The position numbers and the translations under genes are program-made. A stretch of DNA of 64,000 nucleotides from NCBI RefSeq assembly GCF_038003045.1, contig NZ_JBBOOK010000002.1, forward strand, positions 186,001 through 250,000, in the 5' to 3' direction. Shown one piece after another: positions 42,350-50,842 of this stretch (within the stretch, counting starts at the first letter, position 1; each line of letters opens with the position of its first letter). The stretch is from Sporosarcina sp. FSL W7-1349. GTDB taxonomy: Bacteria; Bacillota; Bacilli; Bacillales_A; Planococcaceae. A model generated the notes under the pieces. The model had not been told where the DNA came from. It saw nothing but the letters and a program-made list of their open reading frames with translations, and ran no database searches.

Positions 42350-43021
42350 TTAAATACTTGTACGTTCGGTTACAATTCGTCCCGGGGCACCAGACCTGAT
42401 AAAACCCGCATTTGCTTCGTCAGTATCAATGTGCATTTCTAGGCGATAACGATCGGACACACGAATCAATACTTTATCGATTGTCAACGGCCGTTCACCG
42501 CTAACTTCAACTGTCACAAATTCTCCATTGATCACTCCAAAGTTTTTCGCATCTCTAGGAGACATATGAATATGGGCTTGGGCAATAATCAGCCCTTCTG
42601 GGAGAGATACGCTTCCAGCGGGACCAATAAGGGTACATGACGCTGATCCTTTTATATTGCCAGATTCACGTATTGGCGGGCGAAGGCCAATTTTCATGGC
42701 ATCGGTCCAGCTAATTTCAGCTTGCGTCAGCTTGCGGGCAGGACCTAGAACACGTACACGTTCCAGACTCCCATTCGGCCCCGCAATTACAACGGTATCA
42801 TTTGAAGCAAACTGACCCGGTTGGGATAAATCCCTTCGTTTCGTCAGCTCATATCCCTTGCCGAATAGGGCTTCAATATGCTCAGGGGACAGGTGAACGT
42901 GTCGAGCTGAAACCACAACCGGGATCGTGCTATCTGGCGACACAGAGACAGCAGTCTTTCGAAGTTGGGCCGTCACGTCAGCGACGATTTGTTCAATCAA
43001 TTGCCTGTCCATATCGTTCAC
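42350..43021 (-). CDS. pduL: Phosphate propanoyltransferase (PduL)
   Basis: A 223-aa PduL-type phosphotransacylase that converts acyl-CoA plus phosphate to acyl phosphate inside bacterial microcompartments, here probably acetyl-CoA from ethanolamine-derived acetaldehyde. The two zinc/active-site motifs are visible: SARHVHLS and AHIHMSPRD. The first 20 residues (MDRQLIEQIVADVTAQLRK) form an amphipathic helix like the encapsulation peptides of PduL. Its start follows the BMC gene by 20 bp. Last gene of the operon. Confidence 0.92.
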   Translation of the reverse strand: MNDMDRQLIEQIVADVTAQLRKTAVSVSPDSTIPVVVSARHVHLSPEHIEALFGKGYELTKRRDLSQPGQFASNDTVVIAGPNGSLERVRVLGPARKLTQAEISWTDAMKIGLRPPIRESGNIKGSASCTLIGPAGSVSLPEGLIIAQAHIHMSPRDAKNFGVINGEFVTVEVSGERPLTIDKVLIRVSDRYRLEMHIDTDEANAGFIRSGAPGRIVTERTSI

Positions 43022-43041
43022 GCCTTTCTAGATAAAACAGC

Positions 43042-43329
43042 TTAGCTTTGTCCTTTTGGCAAAATCATTTCCAGTTCATTATGCGGTCTTGGAATGACGT
43101 GCACAGAAAGCAGTTCTCCTACACGTTGGGCTGCTGCGGCTCCTGAGTCCGTTGCTGCTTTCACAGCGCCGACATCACCTCGGACAAGAACCGTTACAAT
43201 CCCGCCACCTACATGTACTTTCCCAATCAGGTTAACGTTTGCCGCTTTAGCCATTGCATCCGCTGCCTCAATTGAGCCAATGAGACCTTTAGTTTCGACC
43301 ATTCCTAATGCTGTACCTTCTCGATTCAT
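43042..43329 (-). CDS. BMC-domain microcompartment shell protein (EutM/PduA-like)
   Basis: A 95-aa single BMC-domain protein that forms hexameric shell tiles. Typical marks are [30 protein letters not shown] (pore region) and [35 protein letters not shown] before the ATG. Only one shell gene is present in the window, with no BMC-T or pentamer (EutN) gene. Confidence 0.93.
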   Translation of the reverse strand: MNREGTALGMVETKGLIGSIEAADAMAKAANVNLIGKVHVGGGIVTVLVRGDVGAVKAATDSGAAAAQRVGELLSVHVIPRPHNELEMILPKGQS

Positions 43330-43409
43330 CGTCGCTTCCTCCTAACAAATCATTTTGACCCATAAATAACAAGTACCGGCACTCTCACTTTCATTACAAA
43401 AGCATTTCA

Positions 43410-44267
43410 CTATAATTTAGCGTTGCTTTTCCGGGCAAATGAAACCCCTGTAGACTTAGCCAGCAGCATTTGCTCCATCAACTCCGATATATGAGCACCG
43501 GCTTCCACCGGGGCAAGCCCGCCTTTATGAATATTGGAAATGACGGTCCGGTCGGCCTCAACCGTGTTTTCATTCGGTCGATAGATCATGTAGGCACTCA
43601 AGCTTTCATCGGTATTTAAGCCCGGCCGTTCACCTATCAACGAAATGACAAGGTTACAATCCACGATGGCTGCGACTTCGTCCTGTACCCATACACGCCC
43701 CCGCTTAATAAAAAACGGCTTGGCGACGCTAATATTTTTCAATTGCAATCCTTGCATTAAAGCAGGAAGCAGGTCCCTTATATTGGCTTCTACAGCAGAG
43801 GAGCTTAATCCATCACATACAATAATTTGGACATCTTTCCCTTTGTCGCCATTCTCCTTCAGCCATGTAACAGATTCATCCGACAACTTTCGTCCAGCAT
43901 CCAAATCCATCAAGTAGGTCTTCATATCCTTAGCTTCCGTTTCCAATTTATGCAGATTCATTTCTTGAAGAAGCTCATCACTTACATCTTTTAAAACCGC
44001 ATCCTGTGCAGCCGCATGGTCAATTAAAAATTGCAAATAGCTAGTCGTCTGCATCCGGGTTCCAGCCCGGCCAATTCCAATTCGGGCAGGTGAAATACTC
44101 TGGGCTCGTTTAATAGACTCCTCGTTATGCGGTGCCTCCACTCCCCGTACCCGTTCCTCTGGAAAATTGATAACCTCTTCTGTCACTAGCGCCGTGTTTT
44201 CTTTTGGAAATTCCTTGTCTTTTGACAGTTCTTCCACTACTTTTCGAACAATTTCTTGAATATCCAT
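43410..44267 (-). CDS. eutC: Ethanolamine ammonia-lyase small subunit (EutC)
   Basis: A 285-aa EutC that forms the AdoCbl-dependent ethanolamine ammonia-lyase with EutB (ethanolamine to acetaldehyde and ammonia). Marks: PARIGIGRAGTRMQTTSYLQFLIDHAAAQDAV and IVCDGLSSSAVEANI, and SLIGERPGLNTDESLSAYMIY. I chose ATG 44267 because GGAGGGG lies just before it. The N-terminal MDIQEIVRKVVEELSK is a short amphipathic helix, like the encapsulation peptides of microcompartment enzymes. 16 bp after eutB. Confidence 0.95.
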   Translation of the reverse strand: MDIQEIVRKVVEELSKDKEFPKENTALVTEEVINFPEERVRGVEAPHNEESIKRAQSISPARIGIGRAGTRMQTTSYLQFLIDHAAAQDAVLKDVSDELLQEMNLHKLETEAKDMKTYLMDLDAGRKLSDESVTWLKENGDKGKDVQIIVCDGLSSSAVEANIRDLLPALMQGLQLKNISVAKPFFIKRGRVWVQDEVAAIVDCNLVISLIGERPGLNTDESLSAYMIYRPNENTVEADRTVISNIHKGGLAPVEAGAHISELMEQMLLAKSTGVSFARKSNAKL

Positions 44268-44283
44268 TGTACCCCTCCCCCCT

Positions 44284-45645
44284 TTAGTCGAAGATCGATA
44301 AATCTCCTGCACGTTTTGTCAGTTTTCCATTCTCCATTAAGCCCATATTTTCCATCCATTTTTCAAATTCGCGAAGCGGACGCAGCCCAAGAAGCTCACG
44401 TAAACTAGCATCGTCGTGATAGCTTGTATCTTGATAATTCAGCATGACATCATCTCCACCTGGTACACCCATGTAGAAATTTGCTCCCGCCAATGCGGTT
44501 AACATCCCGGCCACTTCTTGATCATTTTGATCGGCATCCATATGATTCGTGTAGGTTGGGGCGATGCCCATTGGCAAGCCATGCAATTTCCCCATGAATA
44601 CATCTTCAAGATCCGCTCTAATTAGCTGGCGCCCGTCATAAAGTGTTTCCGGTCCAATAAATCCGGAAACGTTATTCACCATGAAAGGCTTCCAGTGACG
44701 TGCATACCCGTAGGTTCTCGCTTCCAGCGTCTGCATATCTACACCATGGGCCGCATTTAACGAGACTTCCGAGCCTTGTCCCGTTTCAAAATACATAAAG
44801 TTCGGGCCTGCTGATGTACCATAACGAGCCATCATCTCGTAGCCTTCATCAATAATTTCTTTAGAAATGCCAAATGCTTCGTTACCTTTTTGTGTACCGG
44901 CTAAACTTTGAAACATGAGCGCAATTGGGGCCCCCTGTCTTAAAGCCTCCACTTGTGTCGTAATATGGGCCAGTACACAGTTTTGCGTTGGTATCTTCCA
45001 TTGCTCCATAAATTCATGCGACAAGGTCAAAAGCCTTTTAACTGACTCGACCGTATCCACATTTGGATTAATGCCGATTACCGCATCACCTGCTCCGTAT
45101 GACAAACCTTCTTTCAAGGAGTACAAGATTCCCTCCGGCACGTCATTTGGATGATTTGGCTGGCAGCGGAATGCTAGGCGACCCGGCTCCCCGATGGTCG
45201 TATTGCAGTGTGCTTGATATTTCATTTTCTGCGAAGCGAGTACAAGGTCAATACTCGACATGAGCTTGGCGACAGCCGCAATCATTTCACTTGTCAATCC
45301 TCTTGAAAGTTTCAAAAGTTGATCCGTACCTGTTTCATAGGAAAGAATAGTATTTCTCAGTTCACCCACTGTCCAGCTTTGAATCTCTTTGTAAATCGTC
45401 TCACTAATATCATCGTAAATCAGACGTGTCACTTCGTCTGTTTCGTACGGAATGACCGGATTCTCATAAATATCTTTCAGCTGTATTTCGCTGAGCACTA
45501 CTTTTGCTGCCATGCGCTCAAGCGATGATTCTGCCGCCACCCGCGCCATGACATCACCTGATTTCGCTTCACTTGCTTTGGCCAGTACATCTTTCACCGA
45601 CGTAAACGAATAATGAGTTCCTTTTACTACACAAGACAATTTCAC
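44284..45645 (-). CDS. eutB: Ethanolamine ammonia-lyase large subunit (EutB)
   Basis: A 453-aa EutB, a TIM-barrel catalytic subunit that binds ethanolamine and cobalamin. Family segments such as FRCQPNHPNDVPEGILYSLKEGLSYGAGDAVIGINP, LMFQSLAGTQKGNEAFGI and ETGQGSEVSLNAAHGVD are intact. ATG behind GGGGTG. A long leader with promoter and terminator hairpin precedes it, so expression is likely controlled by antitermination. eutC follows at 16 bp. Confidence 0.97.
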   Translation of the reverse strand: MKLSCVVKGTHYSFTSVKDVLAKASEAKSGDVMARVAAESSLERMAAKVVLSEIQLKDIYENPVIPYETDEVTRLIYDDISETIYKEIQSWTVGELRNTILSYETGTDQLLKLSRGLTSEMIAAVAKLMSSIDLVLASQKMKYQAHCNTTIGEPGRLAFRCQPNHPNDVPEGILYSLKEGLSYGAGDAVIGINPNVDTVESVKRLLTLSHEFMEQWKIPTQNCVLAHITTQVEALRQGAPIALMFQSLAGTQKGNEAFGISKEIIDEGYEMMARYGTSAGPNFMYFETGQGSEVSLNAAHGVDMQTLEARTYGYARHWKPFMVNNVSGFIGPETLYDGRQLIRADLEDVFMGKLHGLPMGIAPTYTNHMDADQNDQEVAGMLTALAGANFYMGVPGGDDVMLNYQDTSYHDDASLRELLGLRPLREFEKWMENMGLMENGKLTKRAGDLSIFD

Positions 45646-45751
45646 CGTGCAACACCCCTTTTGTTTGATAACGCTTCCAATCCATTACGCCTTGGCGTTA
45701 GTGCCACCTTCAGAGGTGGGAGTTTTCTGTTGAACGAAGATAACACGAAAA

Positions 45752-45867
45752 AAAGACGCTTTCACATAATCCTGAAAAAAATTCCTCAGGACGTGAAAGG
45801 CGCCTTTGCCTCATTTATCATTTTGTTAATCATCCCCATCTTACACTACTGCTATTAATTTTGTAAA
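45752..45867 (-). promoter_or_regulatory. eutB leader: promoter plus attenuator-like terminator (copy A)
   Basis: TTTACA (45862-45867), 18 bp, TAAGAT (45838-45843) make a plausible promoter. A large hairpin (about 45752-45806, stem with CTTTCAC/GTGAAAG and TCCTG/CAGGA) ends in a T-run about 105 bp before eutB, followed by a CCACCT/AGGTGG hairpin. The same block is found at 47338-47428. It resembles leaders controlled by EutV-type ANTAR antitermination, but no clear ANTAR hexaloop was identified. Confidence 0.6.
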
Positions 45868-45937
45868 GAGTGTTTTTATTTATCTAAAAACATTGTATAT
45901 AAATCTAGTTATTGTGCATTTTAACACTATATACTTA

Positions 45938-47020
45938 TCAGTCTTGACTCTCTATTATCGGAAAGGTTATAGAAACTTTTGTCCCTTTGTCGGATTGGAG
46001 GAATGAAAGTACACCTTGCAGTCTTTCTTCAACCAACATATCAACCAGCTGTAGTCCTAAAGATGATGTTTCACTAGGTAAAAACGAATCACCTATCCCA
46101 CATCCATTGTCCATTACGATAATAGTAACCATCTGTTTTCGAACCGTTAAAGTGATATCAATGTTTCCCTCATCACGTAAAAGAAAAGCATGTTTTATAC
46201 TATTCTGTATTAATTCATTAACAATGAGTGCTACAGCTGTTGCTTTATCCGATGGACAAAATACGGATTCCCCCTCAACAGATACCGAAATGTTTTGATC
46301 AGGAGTACTGGATGAAGTGACAAGCAAAGACGCAACTTGTTTAATTAAAGTCTTAACATTGGCCTCCCCGATTCCACTTTGCGCTAAATGATCATGAACC
46401 AAGGCCATACTGGATATACGAGATATACTGTCTTGAAACACATTGGCTACCTCTTTGGAGGAAGTACGCCTCTTTTGTAAGCGGAGTAAACTTGAAATAA
46501 CTTGTAGATTATTTTTCACCCGATGATGAATTTCCTGAACGATTATGGACTTAATTACATCTTGTTTGTCATCAGCTTCAGTTGTTTTCATAAGTTTTCC
46601 GATGTTCTTTTCTTGCTGTACCTCACGTGAGATGTCTTTTTCTTTAATTAAAACCGCGATCGTCTCTCCGGCCAAGTCTTTTATCGGTACGATATCTTGC
46701 TGCATCACTCCAGATTCCTCCGTAATGCCCCTTGATCCGGAAATTGACTTTCCAGTTTTCAAACTAAATAACACACCTGGTTCCATGTCTTCCAACGCTA
46801 TCTGTCCTAATAAGCTGTTTTGGTATAAAGATGGAATTGTAGCAGGTTTTGCTTCAGCTACAATTAAAGCTGCATTTTCCTCTTCCAACAGACAATCAAT
46901 AAATATATCTGCTTGAGAAATGTCAGCGATTATTTGAAGGTTTTGAGCCACGCCTAAAATAATTTTACACTGTTCGTTTGATAAACCGGTTAATTGGCAT
47001 AAGTCTAAAACTCCATTCAT
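45938..47020 (-). CDS. eutW: EutW-like sensor histidine kinase
   Basis: A 360-aa cytosolic kinase. The N-terminal sensing domain (residues 1-130, including SLYQNSLLGQIAL and QQDIVPIKDLAGETIAVLI) matches the EutW-type histidine kinase N-domain. HisKA_2 follows with the phospho-acceptor in EIHHRVKNNLQVISSLLRLQ, then HATPase (LIVNELIQNSIKHAF, DNGCGIG, SLGLQLVDMLVEERLQG). In enterococci EutW senses ethanolamine and phosphorylates the ANTAR regulator EutV. No eutV gene lies in the window. It is upstream of eutB on the same strand. Confidence 0.85.
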   Translation of the reverse strand: MNGVLDLCQLTGLSNEQCKIILGVAQNLQIIADISQADIFIDCLLEEENAALIVAEAKPATIPSLYQNSLLGQIALEDMEPGVLFSLKTGKSISGSRGITEESGVMQQDIVPIKDLAGETIAVLIKEKDISREVQQEKNIGKLMKTTEADDKQDVIKSIIVQEIHHRVKNNLQVISSLLRLQKRRTSSKEVANVFQDSISRISSMALVHDHLAQSGIGEANVKTLIKQVASLLVTSSSTPDQNISVSVEGESVFCPSDKATAVALIVNELIQNSIKHAFLLRDEGNIDITLTVRKQMVTIIVMDNGCGIGDSFLPSETSSLGLQLVDMLVEERLQGVLSFLQSDKGTKVSITFPIIESQD

Positions 47021-47040
47021 GATAAAAGTATCCTTTCTTT

Positions 47041-47235
47041 CTAACTTTCAGACACTATATCAAAAGTGAGTAGTATATTCAATATTGTGAAATATTTTTC
47101 CGTGACACCGCAAGCACGAAGATCCTGCCTGCCGAGAAGAGTATCAACAGAAATGAATACTTTTCTCTGGATAACCTCGAGAGGCGTTTCTTCTTTAATT
47201 TCTTCTACAATCACGCTGATCTTATCTTGCGACAT
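47041..47235 (-). pseudogene. Internal-deletion relic of the flavin reductase gene
   Basis: The frame has 64 codons. Its first 17 or so residues (MSQDKISVIVEEIKEETPL) match the reductase at 59861-60526. Right after the codons for TPL it joins sequence from that gene's last codons (GGTTATCCAGAGAAAAGTATTC), read in a different frame as EVIQRKVF, and then runs past the original stop. About 560 bp of the middle of the gene are therefore missing. The ribosome site AAAGGAGGATCC is conserved. A functional peptide is unlikely. Confidence 0.8.
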
Positions 47236-47337
47236 ATTGGATCCTCCTTTATTTCGCTTCACTTGCTTTATTACGTCTTGACATTAGTGCCACCTTCAGA
47301 GGTAAGAGTTCCTATTGAATGAAAATAACACGAAAAA

Positions 47338-47428
47338 AAGGCACCTTCACGTAATCCTGAAAAAAATTCCTCAGGATGTGAAAGGCGCCTTTACCTCATT
47401 TATTATTTTGTTAATCATCCTCATCTTA
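47338..47428 (-). promoter_or_regulatory. Duplicate of the eutB leader (copy B)
   Basis: The hairpin (47338-47393) and -10 TAAGAT (47423-47428) are nearly identical to copy A, with paired changes in the stem that keep base pairing. The -35 position, TTTACA in copy A, is TCGGCG here, so the promoter looks decayed. It precedes the reductase relic and the eutW gene. Confidence 0.65.
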
Positions 47429-47621
47429 CACTACTACTGTTAATTTCGCCGATAGTATTTTTAACTTTCTAAAAAACAAAACATAAATGGGCCTACTATT
47501 TCGGGGAGTAGTAGATAAATTATAAACGAGATTTTATTAGTAACTAGAAACGCTATCTTCTGTGCAATAAAATAGGGACACCCGTTAGTAACTTCTTATT
47601 TATTTCAGTACCAATGTTTCC

Positions 47622-49352
47622 CTAATCCTTTTGTTCAGAAATTTTTTGAAGTTTAACATCAATGACTGCAGAACGACCTGCTTTTACAGCTTCTACTCCT
47701 TTATTTAGAACTTCTTGAAGTTCAGATGGATCAGAAACCGTTAGGGCTAATGCGCCCCCTGCAGCTTCAGCAATTTTCGCAAGGTCTGCAGGTTGATCGA
47801 AATTAACCCAATATCTATCATCCCGATTTGCAATACCTTCTGGATAGAGTCTTAATAAATTATTTTTAGTTGCATTCCAACCTTGGTTATTGTAAATAAC
47901 CGTTAAAAAAGGGGCTTTGTATCTCCTTGAAAGCCAGTGTACAGAGGATGGTAAACTAAATAGATAAGTGCCATCGCCTGTTAAAGAAACTATTGTTTTG
48001 TCGGGCTTTGCAAGTTTTGCACCCAAGGCTGCACCCCCATTCCATCCCAATGAAGATCCTCCATTACCAAATAAAGTGCCTGGCTTATTCCGTGGCAAAT
48101 GATTTTGCACCGCCATCGAATTCGTAATAGTTTCATTTAAAATTATTGTTTCTTCATCAATTGCATTTCTTATGCAAGCCGTAAGCCATTCGGGAGTAAT
48201 AATACCGTCGCTAGGTTCTTCCTCCGCCTTTCTCCATTCAACTCGCTGCTTTTCATGTATATTCTTTAATTTCACATATCTTTCTTTAAATTTATTTTCA
48301 TCCAAATCAATACTATCAATATATTGATTTAACAGAGTCAATCCTAAATAAGAATCTACCTGATAAAAAACTTCGGATGGTATATGCCATAACGGGATAT
48401 CGGATTTTATAGGGTCCGTGTCTATAAATATTACTTTACAATCCTCGTTTGGCTGATTCATAGAAGGCACCCAAGGAATATCTGAGTCTATTACTATAAT
48501 CACATCCGCATCCGAAATTAATTCAGTTACATTAAATCCAAGGTGCAATGGGTGATCGCTTGGAAAGTTCAGGTAAGTAGGATTAACTTCAATTACTGGA
48601 ATAGTTAAGCTTTCACAGAACTTAACAACTTGCTCCACACTTTTTTCATTTTTTCCCAAGTGAGAGGTAATTAAGACAGGATTACTAGCATTCACGACGT
48701 TTTCTACGATAAAGGAAACACTTTCCCAAGATAAAGAGTTCTTTTCAACCGGCTTCCATTTGGAAGATAAGTCTTCCGAAGAATGGACCACTTCTTCTAA
48801 AACTTCCCTAGCCCCGGTTAAGTAAACAGGTCCTTTGGGTTCACTATATGCCAGTTGAAATGCTCTATAAACGAGCTGTTTAACATTCTTCCCAGTTCTT
48901 ATATCTTGTTCCCACTTCACGTAGTTTCTTAGAATCCCTCTTTGATCATAAACGTTTTGCAAGTAATTAATGTGTGAGTTTCGACTACCTGGTAATTCCC
49001 CATCCATTGTATAGGGGGTTTCCCCAGAAAAAATAAAGACGGGTATCCGTGAACGGAGTGCATTATGTAAACTACCTCCTAAGTTTTGCGTACCGACATC
49101 TGTGTGTACAAATACTCCCTGGGCCTCGCCGCTCAACAAAAAATAACCATGTGCAGCGCATAGAGCAACATATTCATGAGGACAAATAATAACCTCTGGA
49201 AGTGGTCGACCTAACGCTTTTGCCTTTGCCAGGCCTTCAATTATTGCTGGATGATCACTTCCTAGATTGCTAAACAGATAGGTTACTCCCATTTCTTGGA
49301 GCGCATCTAACATTGCATCTGCCGTATTTATTAAGTCCATTTCTAGATTCAA
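47622..49352 (-). CDS. ThDP-dependent 2-oxoacid decarboxylase, paralogue 2
   Basis: A 576-aa paralogue of the enzyme at 18363-20126 along the whole length. Ser32 (NLGSDHP), Glu60 (CPHE), His83 (FVHTDVGTQN) and the ThDP motif GDGTYLFSLPSSVHWLSRRYKAPFLTVIYNN are conserved. The Ser and His counterparts again favour decarboxylation over acetolactate synthesis. TTG start behind GGGGGAGG. It lies at the end of the gentisate cluster, 26 bp after an aldehyde dehydrogenase. I infer conversion of a (hydroxy)aryl 2-oxoacid to the aldehyde. Confidence 0.85.
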   Translation of the reverse strand: MNLEMDLINTADAMLDALQEMGVTYLFSNLGSDHPAIIEGLAKAKALGRPLPEVIICPHEYVALCAAHGYFLLSGEAQGVFVHTDVGTQNLGGSLHNALRSRIPVFIFSGETPYTMDGELPGSRNSHINYLQNVYDQRGILRNYVKWEQDIRTGKNVKQLVYRAFQLAYSEPKGPVYLTGAREVLEEVVHSSEDLSSKWKPVEKNSLSWESVSFIVENVVNASNPVLITSHLGKNEKSVEQVVKFCESLTIPVIEVNPTYLNFPSDHPLHLGFNVTELISDADVIIVIDSDIPWVPSMNQPNEDCKVIFIDTDPIKSDIPLWHIPSEVFYQVDSYLGLTLLNQYIDSIDLDENKFKERYVKLKNIHEKQRVEWRKAEEEPSDGIITPEWLTACIRNAIDEETIILNETITNSMAVQNHLPRNKPGTLFGNGGSSLGWNGGAALGAKLAKPDKTIVSLTGDGTYLFSLPSSVHWLSRRYKAPFLTVIYNNQGWNATKNNLLRLYPEGIANRDDRYWVNFDQPADLAKIAEAAGGALALTVSDPSELQEVLNKGVEAVKAGRSAVIDVKLQKISEQKD

Positions 49353-49378
49353 ATATATCCTCCCCCTATGATATTGTT

Positions 49379-50818
49379 TTATTCTCTTTTGTGCAGATTA
49401 ATTGCATGAATCTCAATATATTCATCAAAAGCCATCTTGGAATTTTCTCTACCGATACCACTTTGCTTTATTCCACCGAATGGCATATATTTATAACCTA
49501 ATGAAGTTTGTCCCGCACCATTTATGAACGTCATTCCTGCTTCAATTTCCCTTGCGATCTTCAAAGCTTTTTCCTCATCGGTTGACCATATCGATGAGCC
49601 TAATCCATACTCGGTGTCATTAACCATTCTGATTACTTCTTCTTCACTTTCATAGGAGATAATCGGGATGATTGGGCCAAACTGTTCGCATCGAACAATT
49701 TCATCATCTGGTTCCGGGTTTGTCACAATAATTGGTCTTAAATAATAACCATTGTCCCAATTCTCGGGTTCAAGTTTTTTGCCTAACTCAATCATTTTTG
49801 CGTTACTACTTTTTATTCTGTTAATCAAATCTTTAATGTTTTCAAATTGCCTCTTATTATTAATCGGTCCAAAATTAGCTTCTTTATTTAATTGATGGCC
49901 AATTTTATATTCATCTGTCAGTACACACATCTTTTCGCAAAACTGCTTGTATAAATTACTTGGCACATAAATTCTTTTAATTGCATAACAATACTGCCCT
50001 GATCGTCTAAATACTGCACTTGCAATTTTTGGAACGACCTCATCTAAATCAACATCATGTAAGATGATGGCAGCGTCATTTCCTCCCAACTCAAGGTGAA
50101 TACTTTTTAATGCGTCTGCGGCGGCTTTCATAACATGCTTCGCAGTTTCCCCTCCTCCTGTAAAAGATATTTTTCTAATGAGTGGATGTGTTGTTAATGC
50201 TGAACCAACATCTGCATCACCATGTACAACATTAATAACCCCAGGGGGAAATATTTCAGATATTTTCTTCAGGGCTATCGATACGCCCATTGCAGCAAAT
50301 GGCGATGGCTTGAACACAATCGTATTACCTGCAATTAATACTGGTGCGAGCTTTTGCATTGTTAGAATCATAGGCGCATTCCATGGAACAATGCCCGCGA
50401 TTACTCCCATTGGTCTTTTTTCTACCTGAACCCAACTCATCCCGTCTTCTATATATTCTGATTTCAATGCAGATTCTGCTAAACTTGCAACATTTCTAAT
50501 TCCCGTTGCGGCAACATGAATCTCCGCTTTAGTCGTCTCCAATAGCATTCCATTTTCTTTTGAAATTATTTTTGCCAATGATGAACTTTCAGCTTCCAAT
50601 CTATCTGCTGCTTTTAAACATAGTCTAATACGTTCTGTTAAAGAGACATTCCGCCATAATAAGAAAGCTTCATGTGCTGCTTTCACGGCTTGTTCAACGT
50701 GCTGCGCTTTTCCTATTGCAACGTGTCCAACCACATCAGTGAGACGCCCTGGATCATTTACTTCAGAATAGTTTTCTGTCTCGATCTCAACATTATTAAT
50801 AAGTAAATTAATTTTCAT
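49379..50818 (-). CDS. Aldehyde dehydrogenase, different subfamily
   Basis: A 479-aa aldehyde dehydrogenase with WNAPMILTMQKLAPVLIAGNTIVFKPSP, FTGGGETAKHV (Gly instead of Ser/Thr in the usual FTGST), LELGGND with general-base Glu, and GQYC with the catalytic Cys at about 277. It is not close to the two YfmT-like enzymes in this window. ATG 50818 is preferred because AGAGGTGG lies before it; a GTG five codons upstream overlaps that site. It should oxidise the aldehyde made by the neighbouring decarboxylase. Confidence 0.88.
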   Translation of the reverse strand: MKINLLINNVEIETENYSEVNDPGRLTDVVGHVAIGKAQHVEQAVKAAHEAFLLWRNVSLTERIRLCLKAADRLEAESSSLAKIISKENGMLLETTKAEIHVAATGIRNVASLAESALKSEYIEDGMSWVQVEKRPMGVIAGIVPWNAPMILTMQKLAPVLIAGNTIVFKPSPFAAMGVSIALKKISEIFPPGVINVVHGDADVGSALTTHPLIRKISFTGGGETAKHVMKAAADALKSIHLELGGNDAAIILHDVDLDEVVPKIASAVFRRSGQYCYAIKRIYVPSNLYKQFCEKMCVLTDEYKIGHQLNKEANFGPINNKRQFENIKDLINRIKSSNAKMIELGKKLEPENWDNGYYLRPIIVTNPEPDDEIVRCEQFGPIIPIISYESEEEVIRMVNDTEYGLGSSIWSTDEEKALKIAREIEAGMTFINGAGQTSLGYKYMPFGGIKQSGIGRENSKMAFDEYIEIHAINLHKRE

Positions 50819-50842
50819 AACTAGAAAAGCCACCTCTTTATC

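Noticed and set aside
45700..45745. AdoCbl riboswitch before eutB
   Set aside because: Only a loose GGCACTAACG resemblance to the B12 box was seen; the conserved core elements are absent.
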